DNA from: Demequina sp. NBRC 110056
Lineage (GTDB): Bacteria > Actinomycetota > Actinomycetes > Actinomycetales > Demequinaceae
Assembly: GCF_002090155.1 (NCBI RefSeq)
Contig: NZ_BBRM01000008.1
Location: 62,001 to 126,000, forward strand
Direction: 5' to 3'
Length of the DNA stretch: 64,000 bases
Shown: positions 1-7,194 of the stretch, piece by piece
Position numbering within the stretch: the stretch's first letter is position 1
How the letters are laid out: each line of letters begins with the position of its first letter
The notes under the pieces: model-generated
Databases searched by the model: none
Told to the model about the DNA's origin: nothing
Seen by the model: only the letters and a program-made list of their open reading frames with translations
Made by a program: the position numbers and the translations under genes

Positions 1-298
1 CCTCGCCGTCCGCGAGGCGATCCAGCGCGGCCACTTCTCCGGAGAGGTCGACCTCTCCAGCCACGAGCACCTCATCGCCGCGGCGGTCTCCGCCGGGCTC
101 GACCGCGACCTCGCGGCTCGCGTGCTCGACGGTGAGGACTACGCCGCGTCGGTGCTCGCCGACGAGGCGAAGGCCCGCGAGCTCGGCGCTACTGGAGTCC
201 CGTTCACGGTCGTGGGCGGGCGGCTGGCGATCCCTGGCTGCGTCGAGACCGAGCAGTACGCGCAGATCATCGAGCGCGTGGCGGCCGACGCCGGCTGA
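1..298 (+). CDS. DsbA-family oxidoreductase, C-terminal fragment
   Basis: The window opens inside this gene; reading from base 2, 98 codons lead to a TGA. The fragment is helical and ends with the segment GVPFTVVGGRLAIPG, which resembles the cis-proline region and last strand of the DsbA/FrnE thioredoxin fold (GVPxFVV... type). The CXXC-bearing N-terminus lies outside the window, so redox activity cannot be judged. Actinobacterial FrnE-like proteins are cytoplasmic thiol oxidoreductases or isomerases. The family call rests on this short segment and on the helical insert before it. A 2-hydroxychromene-2-carboxylate isomerase relative is possible. Confidence 0.7.
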   Translation, partial: LAVREAIQRGHFSGEVDLSSHEHLIAAAVSAGLDRDLAARVLDGEDYAASVLADEAKARELGATGVPFTVVGGRLAIPGCVETEQYAQIIERVAADAG

Positions 299-378
299 GC
301 CGGTGGCGCGACCGAAGCCCTGGGCGGCTGTCGCCGCCGTGCCCGAGGTGGTCGTCGACGAGCCGGCCTCGCTGGGCG

Positions 379-2271
379 CTAGATGCCCGCGGCCGGGTCG
401 GGCGCGCTCGCGGCTGACGCCTCCCGCTCGGCCGCACGCTCCCGCTTGGAGTGGTCGGGCGCGAAGTAGATGACGGTCGCCCCGGTGTCGGGGATGAAGC
501 GCTGCTCGTCGGAGTAGAGCCGGAACTCGCCCTGGGCCGTCAGCTCGCCCACGAGCATCCACTCGACGCCGCGATCACGCTGGCGGACCCGCCACTGCTG
601 CCACCCGAAGTCCTTGGTGAGCTTCGTGGTGTGGATCGACCAGCCTTGCTCGATGCGGGCGTTGAGCTCGTCGTAGTCCCACGCGCCGTCGAACGCGAAG
701 GAGGCGCGGCGCTCGAACGGCAGGCGCTTGGCCTCGTCCGACGACTCGCCGTGGGTGGCGATCTGGAAGGTGCGGTGGAAGCCCCGCTCGGCTCCCTGCG
801 AGCGCGCGACGAGGGCGTTGTAGTAGTCGTTCTCCGTCGCGCACAGCACGTACGACAGCTCCGAGGTGTCGAGCTCGAGCTCGGCATGCTCGGACAGGAT
901 CTCGCCAAAGTAGGTGGGGACGTCGTTCATGCGCAGCGGCTGGAGGCGCTGGTAGGAGCCGTCGGCGACGAGGACGGCGATCTTGAGCCGGCGCAGCGCG
1001 GCCGCGAGCGACTCGGTCCACGGGGATGCGCCCACGATGAGCAGTCCGTTCGCCTCGCCGGACGACAGTCCCAGGCGGCGCGCGAGCCAGCCGATGGTGA
1101 AGCCATGCGCGAGCACGGTGACGATGATGACGAGGAAGACGGTGGGCAGGAACACGTCGCCGTCCTCGAAGCCCGCATCGGCGAGCTCGGGGCCGAAGAC
1201 GCCGGCGGTGGCCGCGGCGACGATGCCGCGCGGCGCGATCCAGCCCAGCAGCACGCGATCCTTGCGGCCGATGGGGCTGCCGATCGTCACGAGCGCGATG
1301 GTGAGCGGCCGGACGACGAACATCAGCACGAGCACGAACGCGACGATCCGCCAGTCGATGAGCGTCAGCTGCGACAGCTCGAGCTGCGCGGGGATGATGA
1401 TGAACAGCGCGGACAGGACGACCACGCTGAGGCCCTCCTTGAAGTCCAGCAGGCGCTCGCGATCCGCGAGGCGCATGTTGCCCAGCACGATGCCCATGAG
1501 CGTCACGGCGAGCAGACCGGACTCGTGGACCACGTGGTCGGAGATCGAGTAGATCACCAGCACCAGGACGAGCAGCAGCGGGGACTGCAGGTGGGCAGGC
1601 ACCCAGCCGCGGCGGAACACGATGCCGATGCCGAACCCGGCGACGCCGCCGAGGACCACGGCGGTGAGCACGGCGCCCACGAGGGTGACGACCACCGAGG
1701 CGACGCCGATGGCCTGGGCGATGTTCGCGAGGTCGGGGTCGATCGCGGCGTCGACGATGAGCACGTACTGCAGCGTCATCAGCGCGAGCAGCACGCCGAT
1801 GGGGTCGTTGATGATCCCTTCCCACTTGAGCAGCGACGCCGAGTGCTTGTCGAGACGCGCCTGGCGCAGCAGCGGGATGATCACCGTGGGACCGGTGACG
1901 ACGAGGAGCGCGCCGAGCACCCAGGCGACCGGCCACTCGAGCCCGCCGACGTAGTGCGCCGCGAGCGCGCCGAGCACCATCGCGACGGGCGGCCCGAGGA
2001 GCGTGAGCCGGCGGATGCCGATGCGCTGGTCCTTGACCTCGTGCAGCCGCAGGTCCATCGCGCCCTCGAAGAGCACCACGGCCACGCCGAGGCCGATGAG
2101 CGCGCTGACCTCCTCGGAGTTGCCCGGCACCTGGACCACTCCCGTGAAGGGCCCGAGCAGGAGGCCGGCGGCGATCAGCACGACGATGGCGGGGATGCGC
2201 GCGCGGGCGGCGATCAGCTGCGCGAGGAGCCCTGCGGCGAGGATCACCACGAGGGTGCCGGCGATGGTCAT
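379..2271 (-). CDS. NhaP-type cation/proton antiporter with C-terminal RCK domain
   Basis: This 630-residue membrane protein probably exchanges Na+ or K+ for protons. Residues 1 to about 400 are a run of some 12 hydrophobic segments typical of the CPA1/CPA2 exchanger fold, starting MTIAGTLVVILAAGLLAQL. From about residue 409 a nucleotide-binding RCK/TrkA_N domain begins (GLLIVGASPWTESL, a degenerate glycine-rich loop), followed by a C-terminal ligand domain to about 610 and a charged tail. This is the usual NhaP/KefB-like regulated architecture. The ATG at 2271 begins directly with the first membrane segment. No Shine-Dalgarno sequence is seen, so the mRNA may be leaderless. An open frame extends upstream but crosses repeat A and is not membrane-like. 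Confidence 0.85.
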   Translation of the reverse strand: MTIAGTLVVILAAGLLAQLIAARARIPAIVVLIAAGLLLGPFTGVVQVPGNSEEVSALIGLGVAVVLFEGAMDLRLHEVKDQRIGIRRLTLLGPPVAMVLGALAAHYVGGLEWPVAWVLGALLVVTGPTVIIPLLRQARLDKHSASLLKWEGIINDPIGVLLALMTLQYVLIVDAAIDPDLANIAQAIGVASVVVTLVGAVLTAVVLGGVAGFGIGIVFRRGWVPAHLQSPLLLVLVLVIYSISDHVVHESGLLAVTLMGIVLGNMRLADRERLLDFKEGLSVVVLSALFIIIPAQLELSQLTLIDWRIVAFVLVLMFVVRPLTIALVTIGSPIGRKDRVLLGWIAPRGIVAAATAGVFGPELADAGFEDGDVFLPTVFLVIIVTVLAHGFTIGWLARRLGLSSGEANGLLIVGASPWTESLAAALRRLKIAVLVADGSYQRLQPLRMNDVPTYFGEILSEHAELELDTSELSYVLCATENDYYNALVARSQGAERGFHRTFQIATHGESSDEAKRLPFERRASFAFDGAWDYDELNARIEQGWSIHTTKLTKDFGWQQWRVRQRDRGVEWMLVGELTAQGEFRLYSDEQRFIPDTGATVIYFAPDHSKRERAAEREASAASAPDPAAGI

Positions 2272-2324
2272 GGACAGAGCGTAGACCGCACGCGTCTCCG
2301 CACACCTCCAACGCCACTCGTGGC

Positions 2325-2383
2325 GAAAATGGGCGCACTTTCCTTGCCTCGGCGGACTCCGCGATGAACGTGGGCCCACTTTC
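2325..2383 (-). repeat. Intergenic repeat A, copy 1 (two-box, GAAAGTGGGCCCAC)
   Basis: Read on the minus strand, two related boxes (GAAAGTGGGCCCAC and GAAAGTGCGCCCAT) lie 41 nt apart, in the divergent space between the antiporter and the SRPBCC gene. The core GTGGGCCCAC is itself a palindrome. As in the other two copies, a G-rich stretch and then the word GGGCCGATGCGCTCGC follow, here at 2423. Function unknown. Confidence 0.75.
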
Positions 2384-2422
2384 GCGAGGAGGGGTGAGGA
2401 GCACCGGGAGAGCGCCCGTGGA

Positions 2423-2438
2423 GGGCCGATGCGCTCGC
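2423..2438. repeat. M word GGGCCGATGCGCTCGC (representative of about 30 copies)
   Basis: The 9-mer GGCCGATGC or its complement begins at 2424, 6440, 9266, 12715, 14264, 18158, 20210, 21037, 26120, 29664, 29692, 33592, 34028, 34441, 34466, 35031, 35701, 36250, 39050, 43023, 43990, 48710, 49432, 53936, 54707, 55272, 57254, 60260, 60394 and 63333. About 17 lie in intergenic DNA or touch a start codon. The longer form GGGCCGATGCGCTCGCTGGG occurs intact next to the stop codons at 36269 and 57274. In coding DNA it tends to fall in linkers or low-complexity segments, read as ASA or ADA. Confidence 0.8.
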
Positions 2439-2489
2439 CGGGTCTCGCTCGCCGCGCGCCGCGCGCGTGGCTGGGGCACACTGGCGGAC

Positions 2490-2993
2490 ATGGACGACGT
2501 CGCTCCGCTCGACCCCGCCGACGAGGGGCGGGTGATCGACGTCGACGCGGTGGCGGTGCTGCGGTTCGAGCGCTCGCTCGACGCGGCGCCGGACGCCGTG
2601 TGGGCCGCGATCACCGATGCGGACGCCACCGCCGCGTGGGCGTTCCGCATGAGCCTGGAGCCACGGGTGGGCGGCGCGGTCACCTTCGACACCGGGGGAG
2701 AGCCGGCCAGCGGCGACGTGCTCGGCTACGACGAGGGGCGCGTCCTCGAGTACGCGTGGGGCGGGCCCGGTGGCCGCTGGCACGTGTGCTTCATGGTGGA
2801 CGCGGATGGCGCTGGAACGGCTCTCACGTTCGATCACCTCGCGCCCGACCCGCGCGACCCGGACTTCGCGGCGGGGTGGCACTGGCATCTGGACCGCCTC
2901 GCGCAGCACCTGGCCGGCGAGCGGCCGGCCGAGGTCTTCAGCGACGAGCACTTCGAGGAGCTGCAGCGCCTCTACGCGCGCGGCGAGGGCTGA
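2490..2993 (+). CDS. SRPBCC / AHSA1-like domain protein
   Basis: A 167-residue protein starting MDDVAPLDPADEG. Residues from about 18 onward show the START/Bet v1-like pattern RFERSLDAAPDAVWAAITDAD, then alternating strands ending in a C-terminal helix (WHWHLDRLAQHLAGE). Members of the AHSA1/SRPBCC group bind hydrophobic ligands in a deep cavity; most bacterial ones have no assigned substrate. The ATG at 2490 is chosen because upstream in-frame codons run through the M word and a G-rich intergenic stretch. It sits two genes before an ArsR regulator that carries its own SRPBCC partner, and a functional link is possible but unproven. Confidence 0.75.
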   Translation: MDDVAPLDPADEGRVIDVDAVAVLRFERSLDAAPDAVWAAITDADATAAWAFRMSLEPRVGGAVTFDTGGEPASGDVLGYDEGRVLEYAWGGPGGRWHVCFMVDADGAGTALTFDHLAPDPRDPDFAAGWHWHLDRLAQHLAGERPAEVFSDEHFEELQRLYARGEG

Positions 2994-3006
2994 GGTGGCG
3001 CGCTCG

Positions 3007-3366
3007 TCACTCCTCGCCGAGCAGCGGGCCGCCGAAGCTGTGCACGGGGCGGATCTCGACCCGGCCCCAGTGCGCGGCGGGATTGCGGCGCGCGAGGTCG
3101 ATCGCCTCGGCCTCGTCCGCGGCCTCGATCAGCGCGAACCCTGCGACCCACTCGCGGGTCTCGGCGAAGGGACCGTCCGTCACGAGGGTCTCGCCGGAAC
3201 GCACGCGCACCGTGCGCGCCGTCTCACGTTCCTCGAGGCGGACCCCGAGGTCGTACGCGCCGCGAGCGCGCGCCTCGTCGAACCAGCTCTCCGCCGTGGG
3301 CGCGGCCTCGGCGTCGGCCGCCGAGTGCTCGGTGTCCCCGTGGATGATCATCATCACGTACTTCAC
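3007..3366 (-). CDS. YCII-related (DGPF-type) small protein
   Basis: A 119-residue protein beginning (GTG)KYVMMIIHGDTEHS and containing ETLVTDGPFAETREWVAGF, the DGPF signature of the YCII/PhnB-like family that is often found near ECF sigma factors and SRPBCC genes. The GTG at 3366 is preceded by AAGGAGG with 5 nt spacing, which decides the start. The protein is probably a small dimeric ferredoxin-like fold; no reaction is established for this subfamily. It is divergent from the ArsR operon, and the two starts share a 110-bp intergenic region with the strong ArsR promoter. A second DGPF-family member lies at 8877. Confidence 0.8.
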   Translation of the reverse strand: MKYVMMIIHGDTEHSAADAEAAPTAESWFDEARARGAYDLGVRLEERETARTVRVRSGETLVTDGPFAETREWVAGFALIEAADEAEAIDLARRNPAAHWGRVEIRPVHSFGGPLLGEE

Positions 3367-3438
3367 GTCCGCCTCCTTGGGCAGTGGGCTCGTCGTCACC
3401 ATGGTGACGAACGACCGAGCCGAACCTCGACAGAACTG

Positions 3439-3484
3439 TTGACACGCGCATCGGCGCGTCGTAATGTACAACCAAATGGTTGTA
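3439..3484 (+). promoter_or_regulatory. Promoter and operator of the arsR-SRPBCC operon
   Basis: TTGACA (3439-3444) and TAATGT (3462-3467) are separated by 17 nt, a near-consensus housekeeping promoter and rare in such GC-rich DNA. Overlapping the -10 box and the start codon is an inverted repeat with arms TACAACCA and TGGTTGTA, 2 nt apart (3467-3484). This is a plausible autoregulatory operator for the downstream ArsR protein. The expected transcription start falls at about 3474-3476, at or next to the ATG at 3476, so the mRNA is probably leaderless. Confidence 0.75.
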
Positions 3485-3814
3485 GAAACTGAGCTCACCG
3501 ACGACGAGGTGGACCGGATCTTCCGGGCCCTCGCCGATGCCACTCGCCGCGACATCGTGCGGCGGACCCTCGCGTCCGAGGCGTCCGTCTCCGAGCTCGC
3601 CGGCGAGTATCAGATGTCCTTCGCGGCCGTGCAGAAGCACGTCGCGGTGTTGGAGGGAGCAGGTCTCGTGACCAAGCATCCCCATGGTCGTGAGCGCAAG
3701 GTTCGCGGCAATCCCGAGGCGATCCGCCGGGCGCAAGCCCTCCTGGACCGCTACGAGCAGATCTGGCGATCGCGCATCGGACGTCTCGACGCGCTGCTCG
3801 CCGACGATGAGTAG
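3476..3814 (+). CDS. ArsR/SmtB-family winged-helix repressor
   Basis: A 112-residue winged-helix regulator: FRALADATRRDIVRRTL (helix 1-2) and SVSELAGEYQMSFAAVQKHV (recognition helix), ending in a dimerisation helix (ALLDRYEQIWRSRIGRLDAL). It lacks the ELCVC-type metal cysteines, so it belongs to the non-metal group that is usually paired with SRPBCC genes. An upstream in-frame ATG at 3464 would add MYNQ, but it lies inside the -10 box and operator. The ATG at 3476 fits a leaderless transcript. It is followed after 21 nt by its likely partner, a double SRPBCC protein, and probably represses its own operon through the overlapping palindrome. Confidence 0.88.
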   Translation: MVVETELTDDEVDRIFRALADATRRDIVRRTLASEASVSELAGEYQMSFAAVQKHVAVLEGAGLVTKHPHGRERKVRGNPEAIRRAQALLDRYEQIWRSRIGRLDALLADDE

Positions 3815-3835
3815 CACTCCCGAAAGGTCCCCATC

Positions 3836-4810
3836 ATGCCCATCACCTCCGTCTCCAAGGATCCCGAGTCCCTCACGATGACCGTCGTCGCGGACTTCGC
3901 CGCGACCCGCGAGCGCCTCTGGGAGGCGTACGTCGACCCGCGCCAGATCGAGAAGTTCTGGGGGCCCGAGGGCTGGCCCGCCACCTTCACCCGCCACGAC
4001 GTGTTCCCCGGAGGGCGCAGCTCGTACTACATGAGCGGTCCCGACGGCGAGCACTCGGGCGGCTTCTGGGAGTTCCTCGCGGTCGACCCCGGCCACTCCT
4101 TCGAGGTGCGCGACGGCTTCGCCACCGAGGACGGGGAGGAGAACACGGACATGCCGAGCATGCGCATGACGTTCCTCTTCGAGGACCACGAGGGTGGCTC
4201 GCGCCTGACCACCACCACGTGGTTCGGCTCCGCGGAGCAGCTCGAGCAGCTGCTCGAGATGGGCATGGAGGAGGGCATGACGTCCGCGATGGGCCAGATC
4301 GACGCGGTGCTCGCGGACCTGAGGTCCTTCGCCGCGGGCAACGTGGCCGACCTGCAGATCCTGTCCGACACCCAGGTCCGCGTGTCCCGCGTCATCCGCG
4401 GCACCGTGGAGCAGGTCTGGCGCGCCCACCACGAGCCCGAGCTTCTCAAGCAGTGGCTGCTGGGCCCCGACGGCTGGACCATGACGGTCGCCGAGCCCGC
4501 TCAGGAGGTCGGCCAGACCTTCCGTCAGGAGTGGGCGCCGAACGAGGGCACGCCGGGCGAGCCGTTCGGCTTCACCGGTGAGCTGCTCGAGGTCGACCCG
4601 CCCCACCGCGAGGTGACGACCGAGTCGATGGTCGGCATGCCCGGCGAGCCCAACGTCAACGAGCTCACGCTCACCCCCCACGCCGACGGCACGCTGCTCA
4701 CCCTCGTCATCACCTACCCGAACGCCGAGGTCCGCGACATGATCATCGGCACCGGCATGGTCGACGGCATGGAGGCCTCCTACGCCCGGCTCGAGGGGCA
4801 GCTCGCGTGA
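3836..4810 (+). CDS. Tandem SRPBCC (AHSA1-like) protein
   Basis: A 324-residue protein made of two AHSA1-type domains in tandem. Domain 1 spans about residues 12-155 (ADFAATRERLWEAYVDPRQIEKFWGPEGW) and domain 2 about 172-322 (RVIRGTVEQVWRAHHEPELLKQWLLGPDGW). Each has the W-G-P-[DE]-G-W hallmark after helix 2. The usual family length is about 150, so this is a duplication and fusion. It is the second gene of the ArsR operon and overlaps the next start (GTGA). ArsR-SRPBCC pairs are common in Actinobacteria and Bacteroidetes, but their ligand is not known. Confidence 0.85.
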   Translation: MPITSVSKDPESLTMTVVADFAATRERLWEAYVDPRQIEKFWGPEGWPATFTRHDVFPGGRSSYYMSGPDGEHSGGFWEFLAVDPGHSFEVRDGFATEDGEENTDMPSMRMTFLFEDHEGGSRLTTTTWFGSAEQLEQLLEMGMEEGMTSAMGQIDAVLADLRSFAAGNVADLQILSDTQVRVSRVIRGTVEQVWRAHHEPELLKQWLLGPDGWTMTVAEPAQEVGQTFRQEWAPNEGTPGEPFGFTGELLEVDPPHREVTTESMVGMPGEPNVNELTLTPHADGTLLTLVITYPNAEVRDMIIGTGMVDGMEASYARLEGQLA

Positions 4811-5073
4811 GCGCCGAGCAGGCCTCCGGCGCGCACCGCGTGGTCGCGCCGGAGGTCGACCCCGGGGCCAAGGTCAAGGGTCCCGCGTCGTACTTCCCCA
4901 GCATCGAGAAGACCTACGGGCGACCCATCCAGGACTGGCTCGACGTTGCGGCCGACGGACTGGTGGCAGGCAAGCCGCACATGGAGGTGGTGTCCGTCCT
5001 CAAGGACGAGCACGGCATGGGCCACGGCCACGCGAACGCCGTGGTCGCCTACGTCAAGGCGAAGCTCGCCTGA
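4807..5073 (+). CDS. DUF4287 domain protein
   Basis: An 88-residue protein. The segment SYFPSIEKTYGRPIQDWLD followed by HMEVVSVLKDEHGMGHGHANAVVAYVKAKL matches the small DUF4287 family, which often sits beside SRPBCC and DUF5655 genes. The function is unknown. The GTG start at 4807 overlaps the stop of the double SRPBCC gene (GTGA), so the two are translationally coupled. This makes it the third gene of the ArsR operon. Repeat B begins 12 nt after its stop codon. Confidence 0.8.
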   Translation: MSAEQASGAHRVVAPEVDPGAKVKGPASYFPSIEKTYGRPIQDWLDVAADGLVAGKPHMEVVSVLKDEHGMGHGHANAVVAYVKAKLA

Positions 5074-5084
5074 GCCCTGGCTTC

Positions 5085-5146
5085 TGTAGGAAGGTTCTCT
5101 GCGCGGTTCATCCGCGGGCCGCGTGCTGGAGGAAGGATCTCTGCGC
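5085..5146 (+). repeat. Intergenic repeat B, copy 1 (two boxes, 42-nt period)
   Basis: Box 1 starts at 5085 (TGTAGGAAGGTTCTCTGCGC) and box 2 at 5127 (TGGAGGAAGGATCTCTGCGC), exactly 42 nt apart with a 22-nt variable spacer that ends GCGTGC. A weaker third box may begin near 5166 (TGCAGGAGGACGG). It lies between convergent genes. The same layout recurs at 5910, 27820 and 36166. Confidence 0.8.
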
Positions 5147-5213
5147 CGTTCGCCCGAGACCGGCATGCAGGAGGACGGCCACGCGCGCCGGGTACGTTCA
5201 GGCTGCTCGGTCG

Positions 5214-5861
5214 TCAGATCCGCCGCGCGACGGCGCGGCCGATGGCAGCCGCGCCGCGATCGTCGCTCGCCGCCAACCGACCCGCCGTCTCGGCGACGGC
5301 GGCGTGGACGTCCGGCCCCCGGCGAGCGATCGACCGCAGCGCCATGTCCACGGCCTTGCGCACGTGCGGGCGCGGGTCGGACGCTGCGCGCTCGCATGCG
5401 GGCAGACGCGCGATGAACTCCTCCGGAGCCGCGTCGCGAGCGTGGCTTCCGAGGGCCCACAACAGGGCGAACGCGCCGCGGCGCACGTAGAGCCGCTCGT
5501 CGGACTCCCACGCATCGACCCGGCCCCAGGCGTGGTTGGAGCGGTCGAAGAACCCGAAGCACAGCGTGTCGCACAGCGACCAGTCGTCGACATCGGCCAT
5601 CCAGGAATCCATCTGCTCCGCGGTGAGGGTCGCAGGGTCCCCCACGAAGGACGTCAGCATCCGCGCCTCGTAGATGCCCGTCGACCACAGCTCCTCCGCG
5701 AGCGCGTGGTCCGTGCCCACGAGCTTGGCGACCGCGCGGATGTCCTTCACCGGCACCCCGATCGCATGACGGGAGGGGATGCCCCACTTCGACAGGTCAG
5801 CGAGGCGCTGCTCGGTCGCGCGCTCGCGCAGCAGCTCCATCGCCTCGTCGAGTGTGGCCAT
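5214..5861 (-). CDS. DNA alkylation repair (AlkD-like HEAT repeat) protein
   Basis: A 215-residue all-helical protein. The motifs KWGIPSRHAIGVPVKDIR, EARMLTSFVGDP, DVDDWSLCDTLCFGFF and YVRRGAFALLWAL are characteristic of the DNA alkylation repair family, whose HEAT-like solenoid grips damaged DNA in AlkC/AlkD glycosylases. The length is slightly below that of full AlkD (about 230). Substrate activity is inferred from family only, since many actinobacterial members are untested. It is flanked by repeat B on both sides (5085-5146 and 5910-5971). The ATG at 5861 starts MATLDEAMELLRERA. Confidence 0.85.
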   Translation of the reverse strand: MATLDEAMELLRERATEQRLADLSKWGIPSRHAIGVPVKDIRAVAKLVGTDHALAEELWSTGIYEARMLTSFVGDPATLTAEQMDSWMADVDDWSLCDTLCFGFFDRSNHAWGRVDAWESDERLYVRRGAFALLWALGSHARDAAPEEFIARLPACERAASDPRPHVRKAVDMALRSIARRGPDVHAAVAETAGRLAASDDRGAAAIGRAVARRI

Positions 5862-5909
5862 GGCTCCCAGCGTACGAGCGAGGGAGTGTCGCGGGCAGTG
5901 CCCGCGTAC

Positions 5910-5971
5910 CCAGAGAAAATCGTCCTACAGCGTGCCGTGTGAGCGCGAAGCGCGCAGAAATCGCTCCTACA
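5910..5971 (-). repeat. Intergenic repeat B, copy 2
   Basis: Read on the minus strand, the boxes are TGTAGGAGCGATTTCTGCGC (ending 5971) and a shorter relative TGTAGGACGATTTTCT (ending 5929), with starts exactly 42 nt apart. The spacer ends GCACGC. It lies between the divergent AlkD-like and cupin genes, so it is not confined to transcript ends. Confidence 0.75.
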
Positions 5972-6002
5972 AGCGAGGGGGCGGTGTGTCAGACTCGGTC
6001 GA

Positions 6003-6431
6003 GTGAGCGACTACCAGCGCATCGACCTCGGCCCCACCGACGCGTGGAGGGACCACCACGGCGGGTTCCGCGAGGGTCGCATGCGGGACGGCCGCCGAGT
6101 CATCGACCACGAGCTGCCCATGCAGTACGTGGGAGCGACGGCGAACTCCCTGGTGCCGGGCGAGGAGGCGGGCTACTGGCACGCCCACAGCTCCGACGAG
6201 GAGCTCTACATCTTCCTCACGGGCACCGGCCAGATGGGGCTCGACGACGACGTGGTCGACGTCGGACCCGGAACGGCGATCCGGGTGGGCCAGGGGGTGA
6301 TGCGCACCTGGCGCGCCCTGCCCGACAGCGACGGGCCGCTCACGTGGCTGTGCATCCGAGGCGATGGCGACGACCTGCCGCACCTGCCCGACGACGCCCA
6401 CCCCATCACCGACGTGCCGATGCCGTGGTAG
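6003..6431 (+). CDS. Cupin-domain protein
   Basis: A 142-residue single-domain cupin. Motif 1 is seen as GYWHAHSSDEELYIFLTGTGQM (metal-binding His-X-His ... Glu pattern, with a Gly-rich turn) and motif 2 as VGPGTAIRVGQGVMRTW, where the usual second-motif histidine is not evident. It probably binds a metal ion in a small beta-barrel; the substrate is unknown. The GTG at 6003 starts MSDYQRIDLG. An M word (6440) follows the stop codon by 8 nt, facing a convergent membrane gene. Confidence 0.8.
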   Translation: MSDYQRIDLGPTDAWRDHHGGFREGRMRDGRRVIDHELPMQYVGATANSLVPGEEAGYWHAHSSDEELYIFLTGTGQMGLDDDVVDVGPGTAIRVGQGVMRTWRALPDSDGPLTWLCIRGDGDDLPHLPDDAHPITDVPMPW

Positions 6432-6465
6432 CCACGGGCGCATCGGCCCTCCGGCGCGACGAGAC

Positions 6466-7053
6466 CTAGAAAGCGCCGTACGCCGCGAACACCGCGGCCG
6501 CCCCGGCGGCGGTCGCGCCGCAGGCGACCAGCGTCGCCGCGACCCCAGTGAGGCGGGTCGCCACCGTCCACGCCAGGACCGCGACGCCGATCGCCGCCTG
6601 CGCCCACCAGTACCCGACCGGCGTCGACTCCGAGATGCGGGCCAGCCCGTGCGCCGCCTCGCCCACCGCGACCGAGGGGAGCACCGCCGCAGCCAGCGGC
6701 CGAAGCCAGGCCGCTCCGTGGCCACGCAGCAGCCACACGGCAAGCCCCATCACGGCGCCGAACAGCACGCCCGCCACACACCACAGGACCACCCACGAGG
6801 CGCTGACGCCGAACCCGCGCAGCGACGCCGTGGCGTAGTAGCCCACCATCACGAGCGGCCCCGCGAGCGCCCCGAGCGTGACGTGGCTCCACGGCCCGCG
6901 CGCTGCTAGAGACACGGCCGCCGCGACCGCCACGACAGGGGCGGCGGAGTTGAACAGCGGGGCGATCGCGTCGGGGGCCACGGTCTGGCCGAACGACATC
7001 ATGCCGCCCGCGAGCATGGCCGCGCCGAGCGCGAGGGGAAGGCGGGCTCTCAC
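6466..7053 (-). CDS. Six-helix integral membrane protein of unknown function (DUF6518-like)
   Basis: A 195-residue protein rich in Ala, Val and Gly with about six hydrophobic segments. It begins MRARLPLALGAAMLAGGMMSFGQT, a pattern similar to the actinobacterial DUF6518 membrane family (FGQT followed by P-x-x-x-x-L-x-N-S). No catalytic or transport motif is visible. The GTG start at 7053 lies 60 nt from the ABC-F leader region on the other strand. Function is not assignable. Confidence 0.65.
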   Translation of the reverse strand: MRARLPLALGAAMLAGGMMSFGQTVAPDAIAPLFNSAAPVVAVAAAVSLAARGPWSHVTLGALAGPLVMVGYYATASLRGFGVSASWVVLWCVAGVLFGAVMGLAVWLLRGHGAAWLRPLAAAVLPSVAVGEAAHGLARISESTPVGYWWAQAAIGVAVLAWTVATRLTGVAATLVACGATAAGAAAVFAAYGAF

Positions 7054-7113
7054 AGGCGTCAGGATAGGCCGCGGGCGGTCGCGGTATCATCGAGCGTCGC
7101 ATCCGCACACGAC

Positions 7114-7194
7114 AGGAGCAGTCCCTTGAAGAAGTAGGTTCGCCAGACGCTGTCTGGCCACGCGCACCCGCACCCAGACGATTGCGAGAACCTA
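7114..7194 (+). promoter_or_regulatory. Attenuator-like leader of the ABC-F gene with tiny ORF MKK-stop
   Basis: AGGAG (7114-7118) precedes a three-codon ORF TTG-AAG-AAG-TAG (7126-7137) with 7 nt spacing. Downstream, TAGGTTC (7135-7141) can pair with GAACCTA (7188-7194), hiding the ABC-F start region. Inside, GTCTGG (7152-7157) can pair with CCAGAC at 7143-7148 or with the duplicate CCAGAC at 7174-7179, giving two exclusive folds. A ribosome on the leader ORF would cover the upstream strands. This is the layout expected of ribosome-mediated control of ABC-F antibiotic-resistance genes; the control itself is inferred. Confidence 0.65.

Noticed and set aside
451-2367. 638-codon open frame opposite the antiporter
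   Set aside because: The composition is His/Asp/Glu/Arg-rich and low-complexity, opposite a clear membrane protein.
5085-5180. Repeat B as a CRISPR array
   Set aside because: There are only two or three boxes, boxes of 20 nt diverge, the same elements occur at four loci in both orientations, and no cas gene is present.
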